DNA of 25,899 bases from Chalara sp. BL73 (GCA_918026815.1 CAKJVC010000045.1:1-25899); one strand, 5' to 3'. Positions 10,592 to 19,870 are shown, counted from the first letter of the stretch. Notes: a model not told the origin generated them from the sequence alone. Made by a program: numbers and translations.

Positions 10592-11848
10592 GCTGAGCTT
10601 CTGTGAGGAGTGAAATATGATAAGAAGGTGCAAAGTTCATTGTAAGCGTCCAAAGCCAGCTCTTAATCGGAACGAGGGCATGGTTTGTACTGTACTTAAT
10701 TCGATTATCTGACCCTCCCGGGTTATTAGTTGCCCAGGATGTGGATATGAGAAGGCCGATAGTCACAAGGATCGAAATGCAGAGAAAGTTGCATCACTTA
10801 GCAAGCAGTTTCTGAAGTCCTGCAGAAAGAATAACTGCTGAACTGTAACTCCCCCCCCTTTTTTTTTTGAATGCCGTGTTCTCGCTCTCTAGCTGATGGA
10901 CGTGCGGGTGTATGGAACTTCAGCCATTAGTAGCAGCTGTGTTTACAGTACCTTGATGACCCCTCATGGAGATTTAGTTCAACATTCGCCAAAAAGGGAT
11001 CCCCCTCATCTCACCCTGCACATATTTTATCAGTTTAACTATATAGGCCACCAAATAAAAGCGAAGGGACACACTCCTTGTTAATTTCCAGTCTGACTAC
11101 AGCACTATTGCCTTGTCGCCAGCTGAAATAGTCAATTATAGACTCGCAAGGGAGGTTGGCTGATGACTTCAAACACCAGAATCACGTATATGTATCTTCA
11201 CTTGTTTCTCAGCCCATGGGCTTAGACAAGAAAGTAGAAGGAAATGAGGAAGAGCACCAGAAGTGGGTAAACAGTCTTAAGTTGGCTGGTTAATTGCGAG
11301 CGTTTCGTGCGATGCGGAATGGCAGTCTCGCAGAATTTGTGACTAAGGAGAAAAGATGCCGCGCGAAGCCCCATTGATATATTTCCTGGAAGTACTTCTC
11401 TTGCTTCTGCTTGCGAAATGCAGCCCTCGGGTTTGGTACATAGTTGCGGCAACACTTCGGTGCTCTAGAAAACAGTGAGGTAGTAAACAGGCTATCTTGA
11501 GATGGTGCTCTGTCAGGAGACAACACAACTTTGGGACTGCTGCCCCCAAATTGTTCTTGGCTGCTGGGCTCTGCGTGGCTGAAGCTTAGCCAAACATCCT
11601 GCTGCCACAGTTCGGTGGCAGCTTTTCTCTTAATTTTAGCTTTCACCTTCCTAGAGACAGGACAGCCTTCATTTCTCCCCACAATCCTGTCGCTTCAGGG
11701 CTTGTGAGCCAAAATTCAGCATTGATATTATAAGTCAGCACAAGAATGAACGCTGACGTAGCAGCAAATTTATTCATTTTCTCATTCGACTTCATGGCCT
11801 ACATATGTTTATTTTGCAGTAGAATCAACTGTGCCTCCTCAGGCAGAT
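10592..11848. other. Spacer between GNAT and the sulfotransferase-like gene
   Basis: No recognisable gene. A 130-codon open frame lies on the minus strand at 11290-11682, but its product matches no family I know and its composition is not convincing. A C-run followed by a T-run lies at about 10851-10869. Confidence 0.45.
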
Positions 11849-12877
11849 TTACCCAGCATGCTCCCCTCCCAGTCTTCTCTGCTTCATAAACTCATAGTCA
11901 GGCATGGCGGCCTTGACCCACCCCTCGATCTTCTGGCCCTCGTCTTCACCAAATTCCTCCCTCCACTTCTTCGCCTCCGTGTCGATATCGAGGCCCTCAG
12001 CGGTTTTCCCACCAACAATTCCTGATGATGCCAGCAGAGTTGACAACATTATCTTCATCGAGGTGTCTGGCAATTTAGCCACCTCGTCTTCACTGGCTGG
12101 CTTCCAAGAGAACTTCAATTTTGTCTCATCGAGTCCAAGAATATTGCAGTATCGAACAACCAGGTTTGGATTTGTTATAACATCGTCTGCGTCAAGTATA
12201 AGAGGCCAATTGATGCCTGGCATCGAGCTGGACCTGCTTGCATATTGGGAGTACCAGTCATATAGTGTTCTAGACCAATGCATGGTCATTATGATTGTTA
12301 GTTCTGCTTCAGCGGTTTTCGCAGCTTCCATTCCTTCGGTTTGCACAAATGTTCGGTAGTGTGAGGGAAAGACCAACGCTGGATGTCTGATGAGAAATGT
12401 TGGAAGCCATGTTTTTAAGAACTCATCAGGCAACACAGTCTCGTTCAGGGGCGAATGGGTAATCTCTGAGCCATAATTACCTTGGACATGCACCGTCCAG
12501 GCTGGCTCCTTTACGCTGTCCCTGCTGAACAGAAATCGAGACTGTGCCGTCGGATCTATCATGAAGTCACTATGCTCTTTCACAAAGGCTAGCTTGTTTG
12601 TGGCCGCCGCTCTCTCGGCATATTTCTCCAGCTCGTTGGCTGAGGCTTGATAACTTTGCATCATCTGAGTCTTTTGGTCTTCTGTCCAGTGATCGATATT
12701 AACTGCCCGGGTTTTCAGGTCGTTACATAATAGAACTGGAGGCAAGAAGAAATAACCTCCATGGCTGCGTGGTGAAATTTTAGGCTGATCCTCCAAAGAT
12801 AGAATTCGTACAAGCAAGTTTGAAGCCGTACGAGGGTAGGTTATGAGAAGAAATCGGCGATTTCGGTCTGGCTCCAT
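11849..12877 (-). CDS. Sulfotransferase-like P-loop protein
   Basis: This is a single uninterrupted exon of 342 aa. The N-terminus carries FLLITYPRTASNLLVRIL, with the loop YPRTAS at residues 14-19 matching the 5'-phosphosulfate-binding position of sulfotransferases. The classical lysine of YPKSGTT is replaced by arginine. Residues 161-175 (FLIRHPALVFPSHYR) fit the 3'-phosphate-binding motif (R-D/H-P...S.YR). Proteins of this type are widespread in ascomycetes, are usually annotated as hypothetical P-loop proteins, and often lie near secondary-metabolite genes. Whether this one transfers sulfate is unknown. It shares its strand with the SnoaL-like and UstYa-like genes and could be a tailoring enzyme, an inference from position only. 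Confidence 0.78.
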   Translation of the reverse strand: MEPDRNRRFLLITYPRTASNLLVRILSLEDQPKISPRSHGGYFFLPPVLLCNDLKTRAVNIDHWTEDQKTQMMQSYQASANELEKYAERAAATNKLAFVKEHSDFMIDPTAQSRFLFSRDSVKEPAWTVHVQGNYGSEITHSPLNETVLPDEFLKTWLPTFLIRHPALVFPSHYRTFVQTEGMEAAKTAEAELTIIMTMHWSRTLYDWYSQYASRSSSMPGINWPLILDADDVITNPNLVVRYCNILGLDETKLKFSWKPASEDEVAKLPDTSMKIMLSTLLASSGIVGGKTAEGLDIDTEAKKWREEFGEDEGQKIEGWVKAAMPDYEFMKQRRLGGEHAG

Positions 12878-13461
12878 TTTTCGATTTTGTTATAGTATTA
12901 AGTGGAAGATAGTTTTGAAGTCAAGTCCCAACGAGAATGTTTTGGTGAACAAAAGGTCAGGAGAAGGAGCACGACAACTTCTTACTGAAACTTTGTCCAA
13001 GTTTCAGCTTGATCAACAACTCAAGCTCAATTGCGTGTATGGGTATATAGATATTCACAATGCAGCATATGCAGCCACCGGAACTCAGAAGATTTTTATA
13101 CCCCATTGGTATCTTAGTCACGTGGATGGCTTCTATTGATGGGTCATCAAGGCACATAATATACAGATAGCTCGAATATGTAATTTTGCACTACTACTCG
13201 TCTTACCATCTGCACAGGGGAGAATTTACGGCCCGGAGGAGTGGAGCTATCAAGGCCCGGAAATCCACCACTGGTAAGCTGACTAAGTATCCACTGACTT
13301 GCCCGACACAAAACATGTTGGGCTACCGGAGGGAACTGTGTGGCCAGATGTGAGGAATCTATGAAAGGTAGTGCCCTAGTATCATTGCATTAGTTTAGAA
13401 CCAGAACAAAATAAAATCTCAGAGCTAGAAATTATTTCTGTTATAAGAACGTGATTTGAAG
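12878..13461. promoter_or_regulatory. Promoter region of the sulfotransferase-like gene
   Basis: This 584-bp spacer lies upstream of the gene starting at 12877 and downstream of the SnoaL-like stop. A palindromic CACGTG lies at 13119-13124. Two direct copies of GGCCCGGA lie 24 bp apart at 13230-13237 and 13254-13261, and a CCGGAGGGA lies at about 13327. Such CGG-containing elements can bind Zn2Cys6 regulators, but nothing here proves it. Confidence 0.35.
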
Positions 13462-14018
13462 CTAGTCATTTCTCGTGTTATTTGTATCGCCACTCTTCGC
13501 CTTATCCCTTCCTTCTTGCCTTTTCAGCCACCTCTCATATATACCTTTCTGAAGAGCCGAGTCCGTATACTCAAATAGCTCTGCTAATTTTCCGGTCTCA
13601 TCAAAGTGATACCTCATCATGTAATCCATCTGATACCGTTCTCCATCTACCAGGACACCTTCCTCAGAACACCAGGCGATGGCAGATCTTTTCTGCTCAT
13701 CTTCCCAATACTGCTGGATGGTCGCTTTCCATTGCACATAGTTCTGCCCGACAAACCCGGTCGTGAGATCCTCGTGCCATTGTTCTCTTGTCTGTGGTTG
13801 CACCTCCATGGACTGTGGGTACAGGTGTTTGACAAAGTTGGCGGCGAAGTCCGCGGGTGAGAGAAAAGTTTCAAAATCCCAATTGTTTAAAGCAGCTAGA
13901 GAAACTATTTTAGCGTGCTCATCTGAATATCTCATAGACCCAAGGGACGATGCGTACCGAAACTTTTCTCGATAAAATCTTTATATTTGTAGCTTGTTTT
14001 GGCTTGAGAGTCTGCCAT
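13462..14018 (-). CDS. SnoaL/NTF2-like fold protein
   Basis: Exon 1 (14018-13958) and exon 2 (13904-13462) flank a 53-nt intron with a GTACGC donor and an ATAG acceptor. The 504-nt coding sequence gives 167 aa. The start MADSQAKTSYKYKDFIEKSF joins in frame to VSLAALNNWDFETFLSPADF. The C-terminal half (VLVDGERYQMDYMMRYHFDETGKLAELFEYTDSA) is a typical SnoaL-like pattern of alternating beta strands with an F/H-D-x-x-G-K turn. In this superfamily the cone-shaped barrel serves as a small enzyme (isomerase, hydratase or cyclase) or a binding protein, and members are frequent in fungal metabolite clusters. It has no signal peptide, so it is probably cytosolic. It lies 331 bp downstream of the UstYa-like gene on the same strand. 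The exact activity is unknown. Confidence 0.8.
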
Positions 14019-14349
14019 ACTTTGAGATTGAGTTCTAGAAGTGGGAATAGAATTGATATTCTTAGCGAAGGTATGTTGCCAGATCATGTCTTTAAATACC
14101 TAATTTCTTGTCAGCCAGAGTAAGCTAGCCAGGGCAATCCAAATCCTTTATCACATGACCCAAGCACCGGGCTTGGTTACATGTGTATGCATATATACAC
14201 GGACTGATGTAAACAGTGTTTTGCTCTTATTCATTTATTCTGAAGAAACGCAGTGGAGCGCCCGTGTTTAAAGACAGTCGAATATGAATCACGTGTATAT
14301 GTTTTCAATTTCAATCCTCGAGTTACATTGTGCAATGGCATGGAATAAA
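14019..14349. promoter_or_regulatory. Promoter region of the SnoaL-like gene
   Basis: This 331-bp spacer between two same-strand genes contains a CACGTG at 14290-14295, about 270 bp upstream of the SnoaL-like start, and a TATATACAC segment at about 14192. No other specific site was recognised. Confidence 0.35.
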
Positions 14350-15212
14350 CTACATTGAGACAGGATCTTTTTTCTCAAAACTTTCTGCATCGCCTCTTGC
14401 AAGTTCCTCTTCCGGTGTTGGCAATAGAATTGCCCCAGGGGGCGGCGTCATTGTGTTCAACAGATGCGACTCAACCCATGCGTTCTTATCCTGCCACTCC
14501 AAAATGGCATCGTGATTCACACACTTCCTTTGTACCCTGAAGTCCGCCCATGGGCGGTGATTCTCCTCTACCCAGGCGTCGGTAAAAATACCTATGCTAG
14601 GCTGGCAGGTCAAGGCTTGGAGCAGCGCTTGAAAACAGTGGCTAAGGTGAGATTGCTCGAGAAATGGCATATTAAGCGTGCTGATGTTGGCCCCAAGGAA
14701 AGGAGCGTAGTAGTGGGGAAAATAGGTAAATTTACGGATAGTGTTCAGACAGTGCAGGTGATGTTGGCTTTCAAGTCGAGCAAGATAAGCCTCACTACCA
14801 TGCCCCCATTCTTTTGGTGCTCGCACAGCCTCCAAAGGATCTCTTCCCAGCCGTTCAACATCTTGTTTAGAAATCGTGAAGGTTTTCATTTTCGCTACGT
14901 GCTCCCATGCTTCATCTACGGCATGAGATGGTAGGTCGCGGAATATCGAACTGGGATTATTGAACACCGGCGTATCTGTCACCATATATCTGAAGGGAAG
15001 CTCTAGTCGCTCCAGGAGGGGTGCTTAGCATGTTACGTTAGCGAAAAATGTCATAGAATAAATCGTTTGTTTATAGACTTACAGAAAGTGTTGACTTCCT
15101 TCAGTGCTTCGTTTGCTGATGGTGTCTTTGCTCTGTTAAGATAGGCGCTTCCGACGGAGAATGAAACTAAGAAGAGAATGATATTCAGCAGTATGCTGAT
15201 TCGCAGCCACAT
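14350..15212 (-). CDS. UstYa-family (DUF3328) oxidase-like protein
   Basis: Exon 1 (15212-15083) and exon 2 (15023-14350) are joined across a 59-nt intron (GTAAGT donor, GCTAAG acceptor), giving 267 aa. Residues about 4-25 form one transmembrane helix (ISILLNIILFLVSFSVG), followed by FSPLLERLELPFRY, the usual start of the lumenal domain. Both HxxHC motifs of the family are present: H131-H-L-H-C135 (in ESQHHLHCLNTIR) and H169-L-S-H-C173 (in EQSHLSHCFQALLQALTC). Members such as UstYa/UstYb carry out oxidative macrocyclisation of ribosomal peptides in ustiloxin-type pathways; others hydroxylate or chlorinate cyclic peptides. The start is set at the first Met before the membrane helix because an in-frame TAG lies upstream; an extra 5' exon remains possible. 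The neighbouring plus-strand repeat precursor makes a role in RiPP maturation likely. Confidence 0.9.
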
Positions 15213-16479
15213 TGACCTCCTGCTTTGCTTTATTCTAAATGCTTCTTGTGCCTACATCCCATTAATTGTCACCTCTTGAAAAGTTTAGAGTCATTTTACC
15301 ATGGCTCCTTCCCTCCCTCCGTCATCTGATTGTTTAAGCTCCCCATACCTTCTTGGTTCCGTGAAACGTTTCCACAGCCTTTCCATCTTTTACTAAAATC
15401 GGTTGGAAATCCAAGAGTCGAATTATGAAACTATTGAAGAGCTCTTCGCAAACTTTGAAATCCACAGATTACTTAAGGAGAGTTACTGATAGTTGACATT
15501 AGCAATCATGTAATGGGAGATGGTGAGAATGACTGGGATTCTGAATGTTCCAGGGGCCACGCACACTTAACCTTGTAGCGGTGAACCGGAACAAACTTTG
15601 TTCAGCCACTAAAAATAAGAATTCTGAGATTAATCATTAGTGATTCGTGGTTTTGTCTTCTGCCTTGAATAGGTTCGGGAACTTGGCATTAGCTCTGAAC
15701 CCCTGTGGTGGCCGTAAATCATCTGTCCACCTTATTCGTTTGGTTGACTTCCTATTTAGGCTCTGGGCTTCAATGCAGAGATTTGCAGCTGATCTGATCG
15801 GATGCTAAAGGTCAGCTGGATAATATTTTTGGCGTATATCTAAACTGAACAGGGACCCAAGTACATGTTGTTGTTTTTTTTTTTTTGGATATACAGTTTG
15901 TGATGGCTCGTAAGACGCATTGCAGAGTCTAGCGCGTTCCTCCTGTTACTCTAGCCAATTAAATTAGTCACTTAAGTGGTGTGTATTTATTAATGATGAC
16001 CTGAGTGAGAGATCCATGTCTGTTTGAACATAAACAAGGATTATAGTTATGTAACCTGCGAGTTCCGAGCTTGTCATAGCTTCCATGATGCACTGTAGAC
16101 TTTAATGCGCCCTTCTTGGGCCGAGAACTTTTGTACAGCTCAGGTAATAATGTGTGAATACTACACAGCTATGGATTTGGCGAATTAGAGCTCATTTGAT
16201 TCAGAAGGGATATGCATGCCTACCGGAATGGGGCAAGAAACCACGAACGGCAGGAATATTTACCCCAAACGAAGCATTCAATACTAACTGGGAAAAAAAT
16301 TACGTGCAATGGGTACACGTGTCTGGGAAATGATGAGTGGTTCTTTTACATGTGACTCTCTAGGATCTCATATTATATATAGCTGCAACCTGCTGCTTGA
16401 GAACGTAGCCACGGTTTCAAACCTAACACATTCAATTATCTTCACATTTTCCACACATTCAAAACTTTGACTTTATATC
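15213..16479. promoter_or_regulatory. Divergent promoter region between the UstYa-like gene and the repeat precursor
   Basis: The two genes are transcribed away from this 1.27-kb segment. A TATA-like TATTATATATAG lies at 16371-16382, about 100 bp before the precursor start, and a CACGTG lies at 16316-16321. A T-run lies at about 15871-15886. No coding sequence was recognised. Confidence 0.5.
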
Positions 16480-16866
16480 ATGCATTTCTCCAAGATTACC
16501 ACAATCGTCTCCTTCCTCGCGGCTACAGCTCTTGCTGCTCCTCTAACCCGTAGGTTCATAGCTGTACTCCTACATTTGATGTATTTTTCTAATTATCCCA
16601 AAGCAAATGGCAACATGGCACAGAGAGATGAATTGGTTGTGGAGCCTGCTGCTTCTTGGGCTGCTGCAAAGCGGGAGGAGGTAGCTGCTGAACCTGCTGC
16701 TTCTTGGGCTGCGGCAAAGCGGGAGGAGGTCGCTGTTGAACCTGCTGCTTCTTGGGCGGCAGCAAAGCGGGAGGAGGTCGCTGCTGAACCTGCTGCTTCT
16801 TGGGCTGCGGCAAAGCGGGAGGAGGTCGCTGCTGAGCCTGCCGCTGCCTGGGGCGTGGCCAAGTGA
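16480..16866 (+). CDS. Secreted Kex2-processed repeat precursor, candidate RiPP precursor
   Basis: The start is MHFSKITTIVSFLAATALAA, a clear signal peptide. A probable 54-nt intron (16550-16603; GTAGGT donor, CTAAT branch site, AAAG acceptor) is removed to join APLT to PNGNMAQR, giving 110 aa. The rest consists of five tandem repeats of 16 residues, type EEVAAEPAASWAAAKR. The first four end in KR, the Kex2 cleavage site, and the last is a variant ending AAAWGVAK before the stop. This is the organisation of UstA-type precursors: signal peptide, short pro-part and repeated units separated by Kex2 sites. Each unit has one Trp and no Tyr or Cys. The core is probably the SWAAA segment next to the KR, which is inference. 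An alpha-factor-like pheromone is less likely because the units lack the Cys and Gly residues of known filamentous-fungal pheromones. A UstYa-family gene lies divergently 1.27 kb away. Confidence 0.82.
   Translation: MHFSKITTIVSFLAATALAAPLTRRFIAVLLHLMYFSNYPKANGNMAQRDELVVEPAASWAAAKREEVAAEPAASWAAAKREEVAVEPAASWAAAKREEVAAEPAASWAAAKREEVAAEPAAAWGVAK
16627..16863 (+). repeat. Five 48-bp tandem coding repeats
   Basis: The units are 16627-16674, 16675-16722, 16723-16770, 16771-16818 and 16819-16863 (the last is 45 bp before the stop). Units 2 and 4 encode identical peptides, unit 3 has one change (AAEP to AVEP), unit 1 starts DELVVEP, and unit 5 changes ASWAAAKR to AAWGVAK. The near identity at DNA level suggests recent duplication or repeat homogenisation. 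Confidence 0.95.
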
Positions 16867-18691
16867 TCTTCAGAACTGGAGGCTTTCAGATGTAATTGCT
16901 CTAGAATCTGTCAAACATGTCATGGAATTTAAATAGCGGGCAATGGCCATCTGAGGGGGGTGTGCATAGAGAGGTGGCAAACAGTTATCTGGTGGATAAT
17001 GACCATGACGTTAGATGACAAGAGATTACGTTCATTGCAACTGATATCCACTCTATTACACTGCAATTCCACCTTTCGAAAATTTTCAAACCTGGTAGCA
17101 TATGTAAGATCAAAACGGAAGGTTAACAGAAACACTTAAGACTAACACGTTTGCTGAATCAAGCGTTCTGTTCAACATGACCACAAATATAGGGGTTACC
17201 ATCTGCTACAAAGTAGAGAATAACGGATTTAGTTGATGATACTGCATGGCCAAGTGTAATAATTTCCCATGGTTGTTTGTGTGGCAGACACCCACTCATT
17301 TTAGGAGGGATTGTAGCATTTCACATTTCACATCTACTCCATCTTTGCGGAATTGGGCGGAATCAACGTGGGCTTTTCACACGTCAGAAATTAGACCAAA
17401 AACATGCCGGAAGGCGTGGAGCACCCTAGCCTTGCTTCACATATCTAGTATCATGCGTGGTAATAAAGATATCTATGCCCGAACGTTCGTCATACCGGCT
17501 CATTACAAGGTTTATTATGTATGCGAACAATTGTTTGGTGCAAAACTTAGGCGGTGTAAGAAAATTAGGCGATACTAAGTCTAGCTAAGTAAGGTAAATG
17601 TAGTCATAATAGTTGGTAATAGCCAAGCCCAGTCATCAGTGCTATACAGACCAGCCTACAAATTATAGGTTCTATTTACTCACTGAAAAGATATCTACTA
17701 CGATATTTACAGCTGCCCCTGGTCCACTTTATTTGATTGCGGATCTTTTGTCAAGAACGTTTTGTGAAAATGTACCGTGCATCGGACGAATTCCTTATCC
17801 TGTTCAAAATGGAGCTTAAAACTGTAGAGTTGTCTTCTCTAGATTGCATTTTATGAGCTAGTGATGTGTGTAAGAAAGCCTCCTTTCTTTAGACAAGAGA
17901 AGGGAAAGTTAGTGTCACTTCAAACATCATTTAGGTTCACCCTGTTGTAACCTGCCGGATTGGGGCCGAATGCTTGTCTCGTAAGCGAACTGCACTCCTG
18001 AATCAAGAGAGAGCACGGGCCAACTCTTGGGTGTGCTCCACAATGCGAACACCTGCGGCCACCGCTGTTGAGCGCAACGGAGAATTGCTTGACAAGGGGA
18101 TCTGTAATGCTTGTTAATCCCTGCACTAGAGCTGCGGTTCTCGATAAGTAGGCCGTATTATGTACTACACATCACAATGGTCAGCACCAGGCTCCTGGCT
18201 TCAAAAGCAAAATGCCTTCCTGCTTACGGCTATTATCGATCTTACGTCAGAACGCCGCCGCCACAAGGGTCGCGGCTCGCCTCTGCGATTTTTAAGTCCA
18301 TTTTTGTTGCTGGGGCTTGAATATCGCACAATCCTGCACGATGCTTAGTTTGCAAAGAATTCCAACTCAGGTGTCGGAATTAAGTCAAGAGTGCATTAGG
18401 AGAAGAAAGCAAAAAGTAAAGTCAAAATAAAGATTAGCTTTGAGGCTGTTTATCTAGCATCTTATATCCCTTTGAATTACAGCCATGGTTCTTATACAGT
18501 CAACTAGACAACACAAAAGATTAAGCATTTCAGATATTGCAGTGGAGGTATAATTTGGCGAAGCCTGTAAATTCATTTCCTAACGAATAATCCGTTTTCC
18601 TACTAGGTTGTCATCCACCTTCCAACTCATCTATGCTATTTCTCCCTTTGTATCTTGATGTCTAGGTTTGTCCCTACGCTTTCGAATACCA
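16867..18691. other. Spacer downstream of the repeat precursor
   Basis: This 1.8-kb region has no recognisable gene. Open frames of up to 110 codons on the plus strand (17246-17578) look random, and no tRNA-like cloverleaf was noticed. The first part is presumably the precursor's 3' UTR. Confidence 0.45.
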
Positions 18692-19870
18692 TTACAATCC
18701 AATCTCCGTAAACAGTAATTGCAAGTTCCTTGCACATTCAACACCAAATAGTTTGCGGATGATGTCCACCCATTCCATTTTTGTTTCCGAAGAAGGGCAA
18801 GTAGAGACATTATCACCTAATCCTGGACGCGCAACCGACATCACTGGAAGTTCAGGGGTTGGGTCATGGAGATACAAATTGGAGCCGGTCTGGTTCTTGT
18901 TGATGAAAACTGACCGAGACATGTACATTTCAATCAATGTTGGATCTGAAAAGCTAAATGGAGCCTGCCGAATTTTCTTCAACAATTTCTGGGCTCTTGA
19001 GTAGATGCGGCGCTCTGCGCCGTCGTCGATACTGATCAGCAAACGGCGAGGCCTTGGGTGGCTGCCGAGATTGCCTAAAAGTGCTGGCCTAATAACCTGG
19101 AAAACATAGAAAAGATAGCCAAGTTCTCTGAAGTTCTGTGGCTGCTCCTTGGGGAGTAGAAGATTGTAGAAATCTTGCCAAGCTCTATCTCCTTGATCTA
19201 AAAGATTTTGCAGAACCTGCCCTAGTGAAGGACGTCTTCCATCAAGTAGTGCTTCGCGGATGGAAGAGGAAACCAAGCTATCTCGTGGTGACACCTGAAT
19301 TTTATAGATAGAATGAATTGTATAGACCTGCAATCCCGCGTCGGTCAAGTTCATAGGAGATGGCTTTCTCAAAAACCCAAGATATTTGTGTAGAGCGAAG
19401 CTCAACAGCCTCCATCCATCGTAGAGCTTGGTCCGTATTACACAATCCCCGTTCGAGCTGTTCATCCACTGAGTGAAAATAGTGGAAGCTTGGAACATCC
19501 AAGCTGATCCGCATGGGAGGGATGCATTCTAACCTTCGTCTATTCTGAAAACCTCCTATTTTTGAAATGATGGTAGATGCTATATCAGCGATAGCAGAGG
19601 AGGAGCGGGCAATATATTCTGCTTCATATAGGGTCGGCTTTAAGTAAAGGAGCTTTTTATGCTTGTTTCATGGCTTCCGCGCAGACTATCGCGTAGTATC
19701 TTTGCAGAGAAAAGGCATACACCAGAAAGTATTTCCACCTGCTCGAACGTGGACTTGTCATTCTCTAGGAAAAGAGTGTCCTCAATTTTCAGACTTGGGC
19801 AGGAAAAATGCAGGTGCTGCGTCGACTTGAATTGTGCCTTCCTTCCAAGAATCGATGGAACTGGAAATTG
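18692..19870 (-). pseudogene. Frame-disrupted protein of unrecognised family
   Basis: Three successive minus-strand frames carry protein-like sequence that only makes sense when linked. A frame ending near 19640 leads to a second containing LYEAEYIARSSSAIADIAS and MRISLDVPSFHYFHSVDEQL...WVFEKAISYELDRRGIA. This leads, after a shift at about 19325-19335 in GCAGGTCTAT, to a third with VYTIHSIYKIQVSPRDS, then GYLFYVFQVIRPALL, DDGAERRIYSRAQKLLKKI and NQTGSNLYLHDPTPE, and a stop at 18692-18694. The second and third frames overlap at the break, as expected for a single-base gain, and the first break lies in an A-run at about 19647-19653. The original protein would be about 350-400 aa. I do not recognise the family. 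The upstream limit is uncertain because remnants of the GPI18 C-terminus lie close by. A biosynthetic enzyme is possible but unproven. Confidence 0.5.

Noticed and set aside
11290..11682. 130-codon minus-strand open frame
   Set aside because: No recognisable family and no supporting signals; could be a small gene but I cannot support it.
16589..16862. Repetitive open frames antisense to, or out of frame with, the precursor
   Set aside because: They are by-products of the 48-bp repeat having no stops in other frames; they have no signal peptide or processing sites.
16627..16863. CRISPR-like or minisatellite array
   Set aside because: The repeats are contiguous, codon-phased and encode a processed peptide in a eukaryotic context.
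16480..16866. Alpha-factor-like mating pheromone precursor
   Set aside because: The acidic EEVAAEPA spacers recall the dipeptide spacers of pheromone genes, but the units lack the Cys and Gly residues typical of filamentous ascomycete pheromones, and a UstYa-family gene lies next to it. Kept only as an alternative.
17920..18126. Possible tRNA or structured RNA in a GC-richer patch
   Set aside because: No cloverleaf arms or conserved T-loop found by eye.
18692..19498. DUF3723 or other Starship cargo gene
   Set aside because: I considered this because such genes are common near mobile islands, but no motif of that family could be pointed to, and no tyrosine-recombinase captain gene is in the window.
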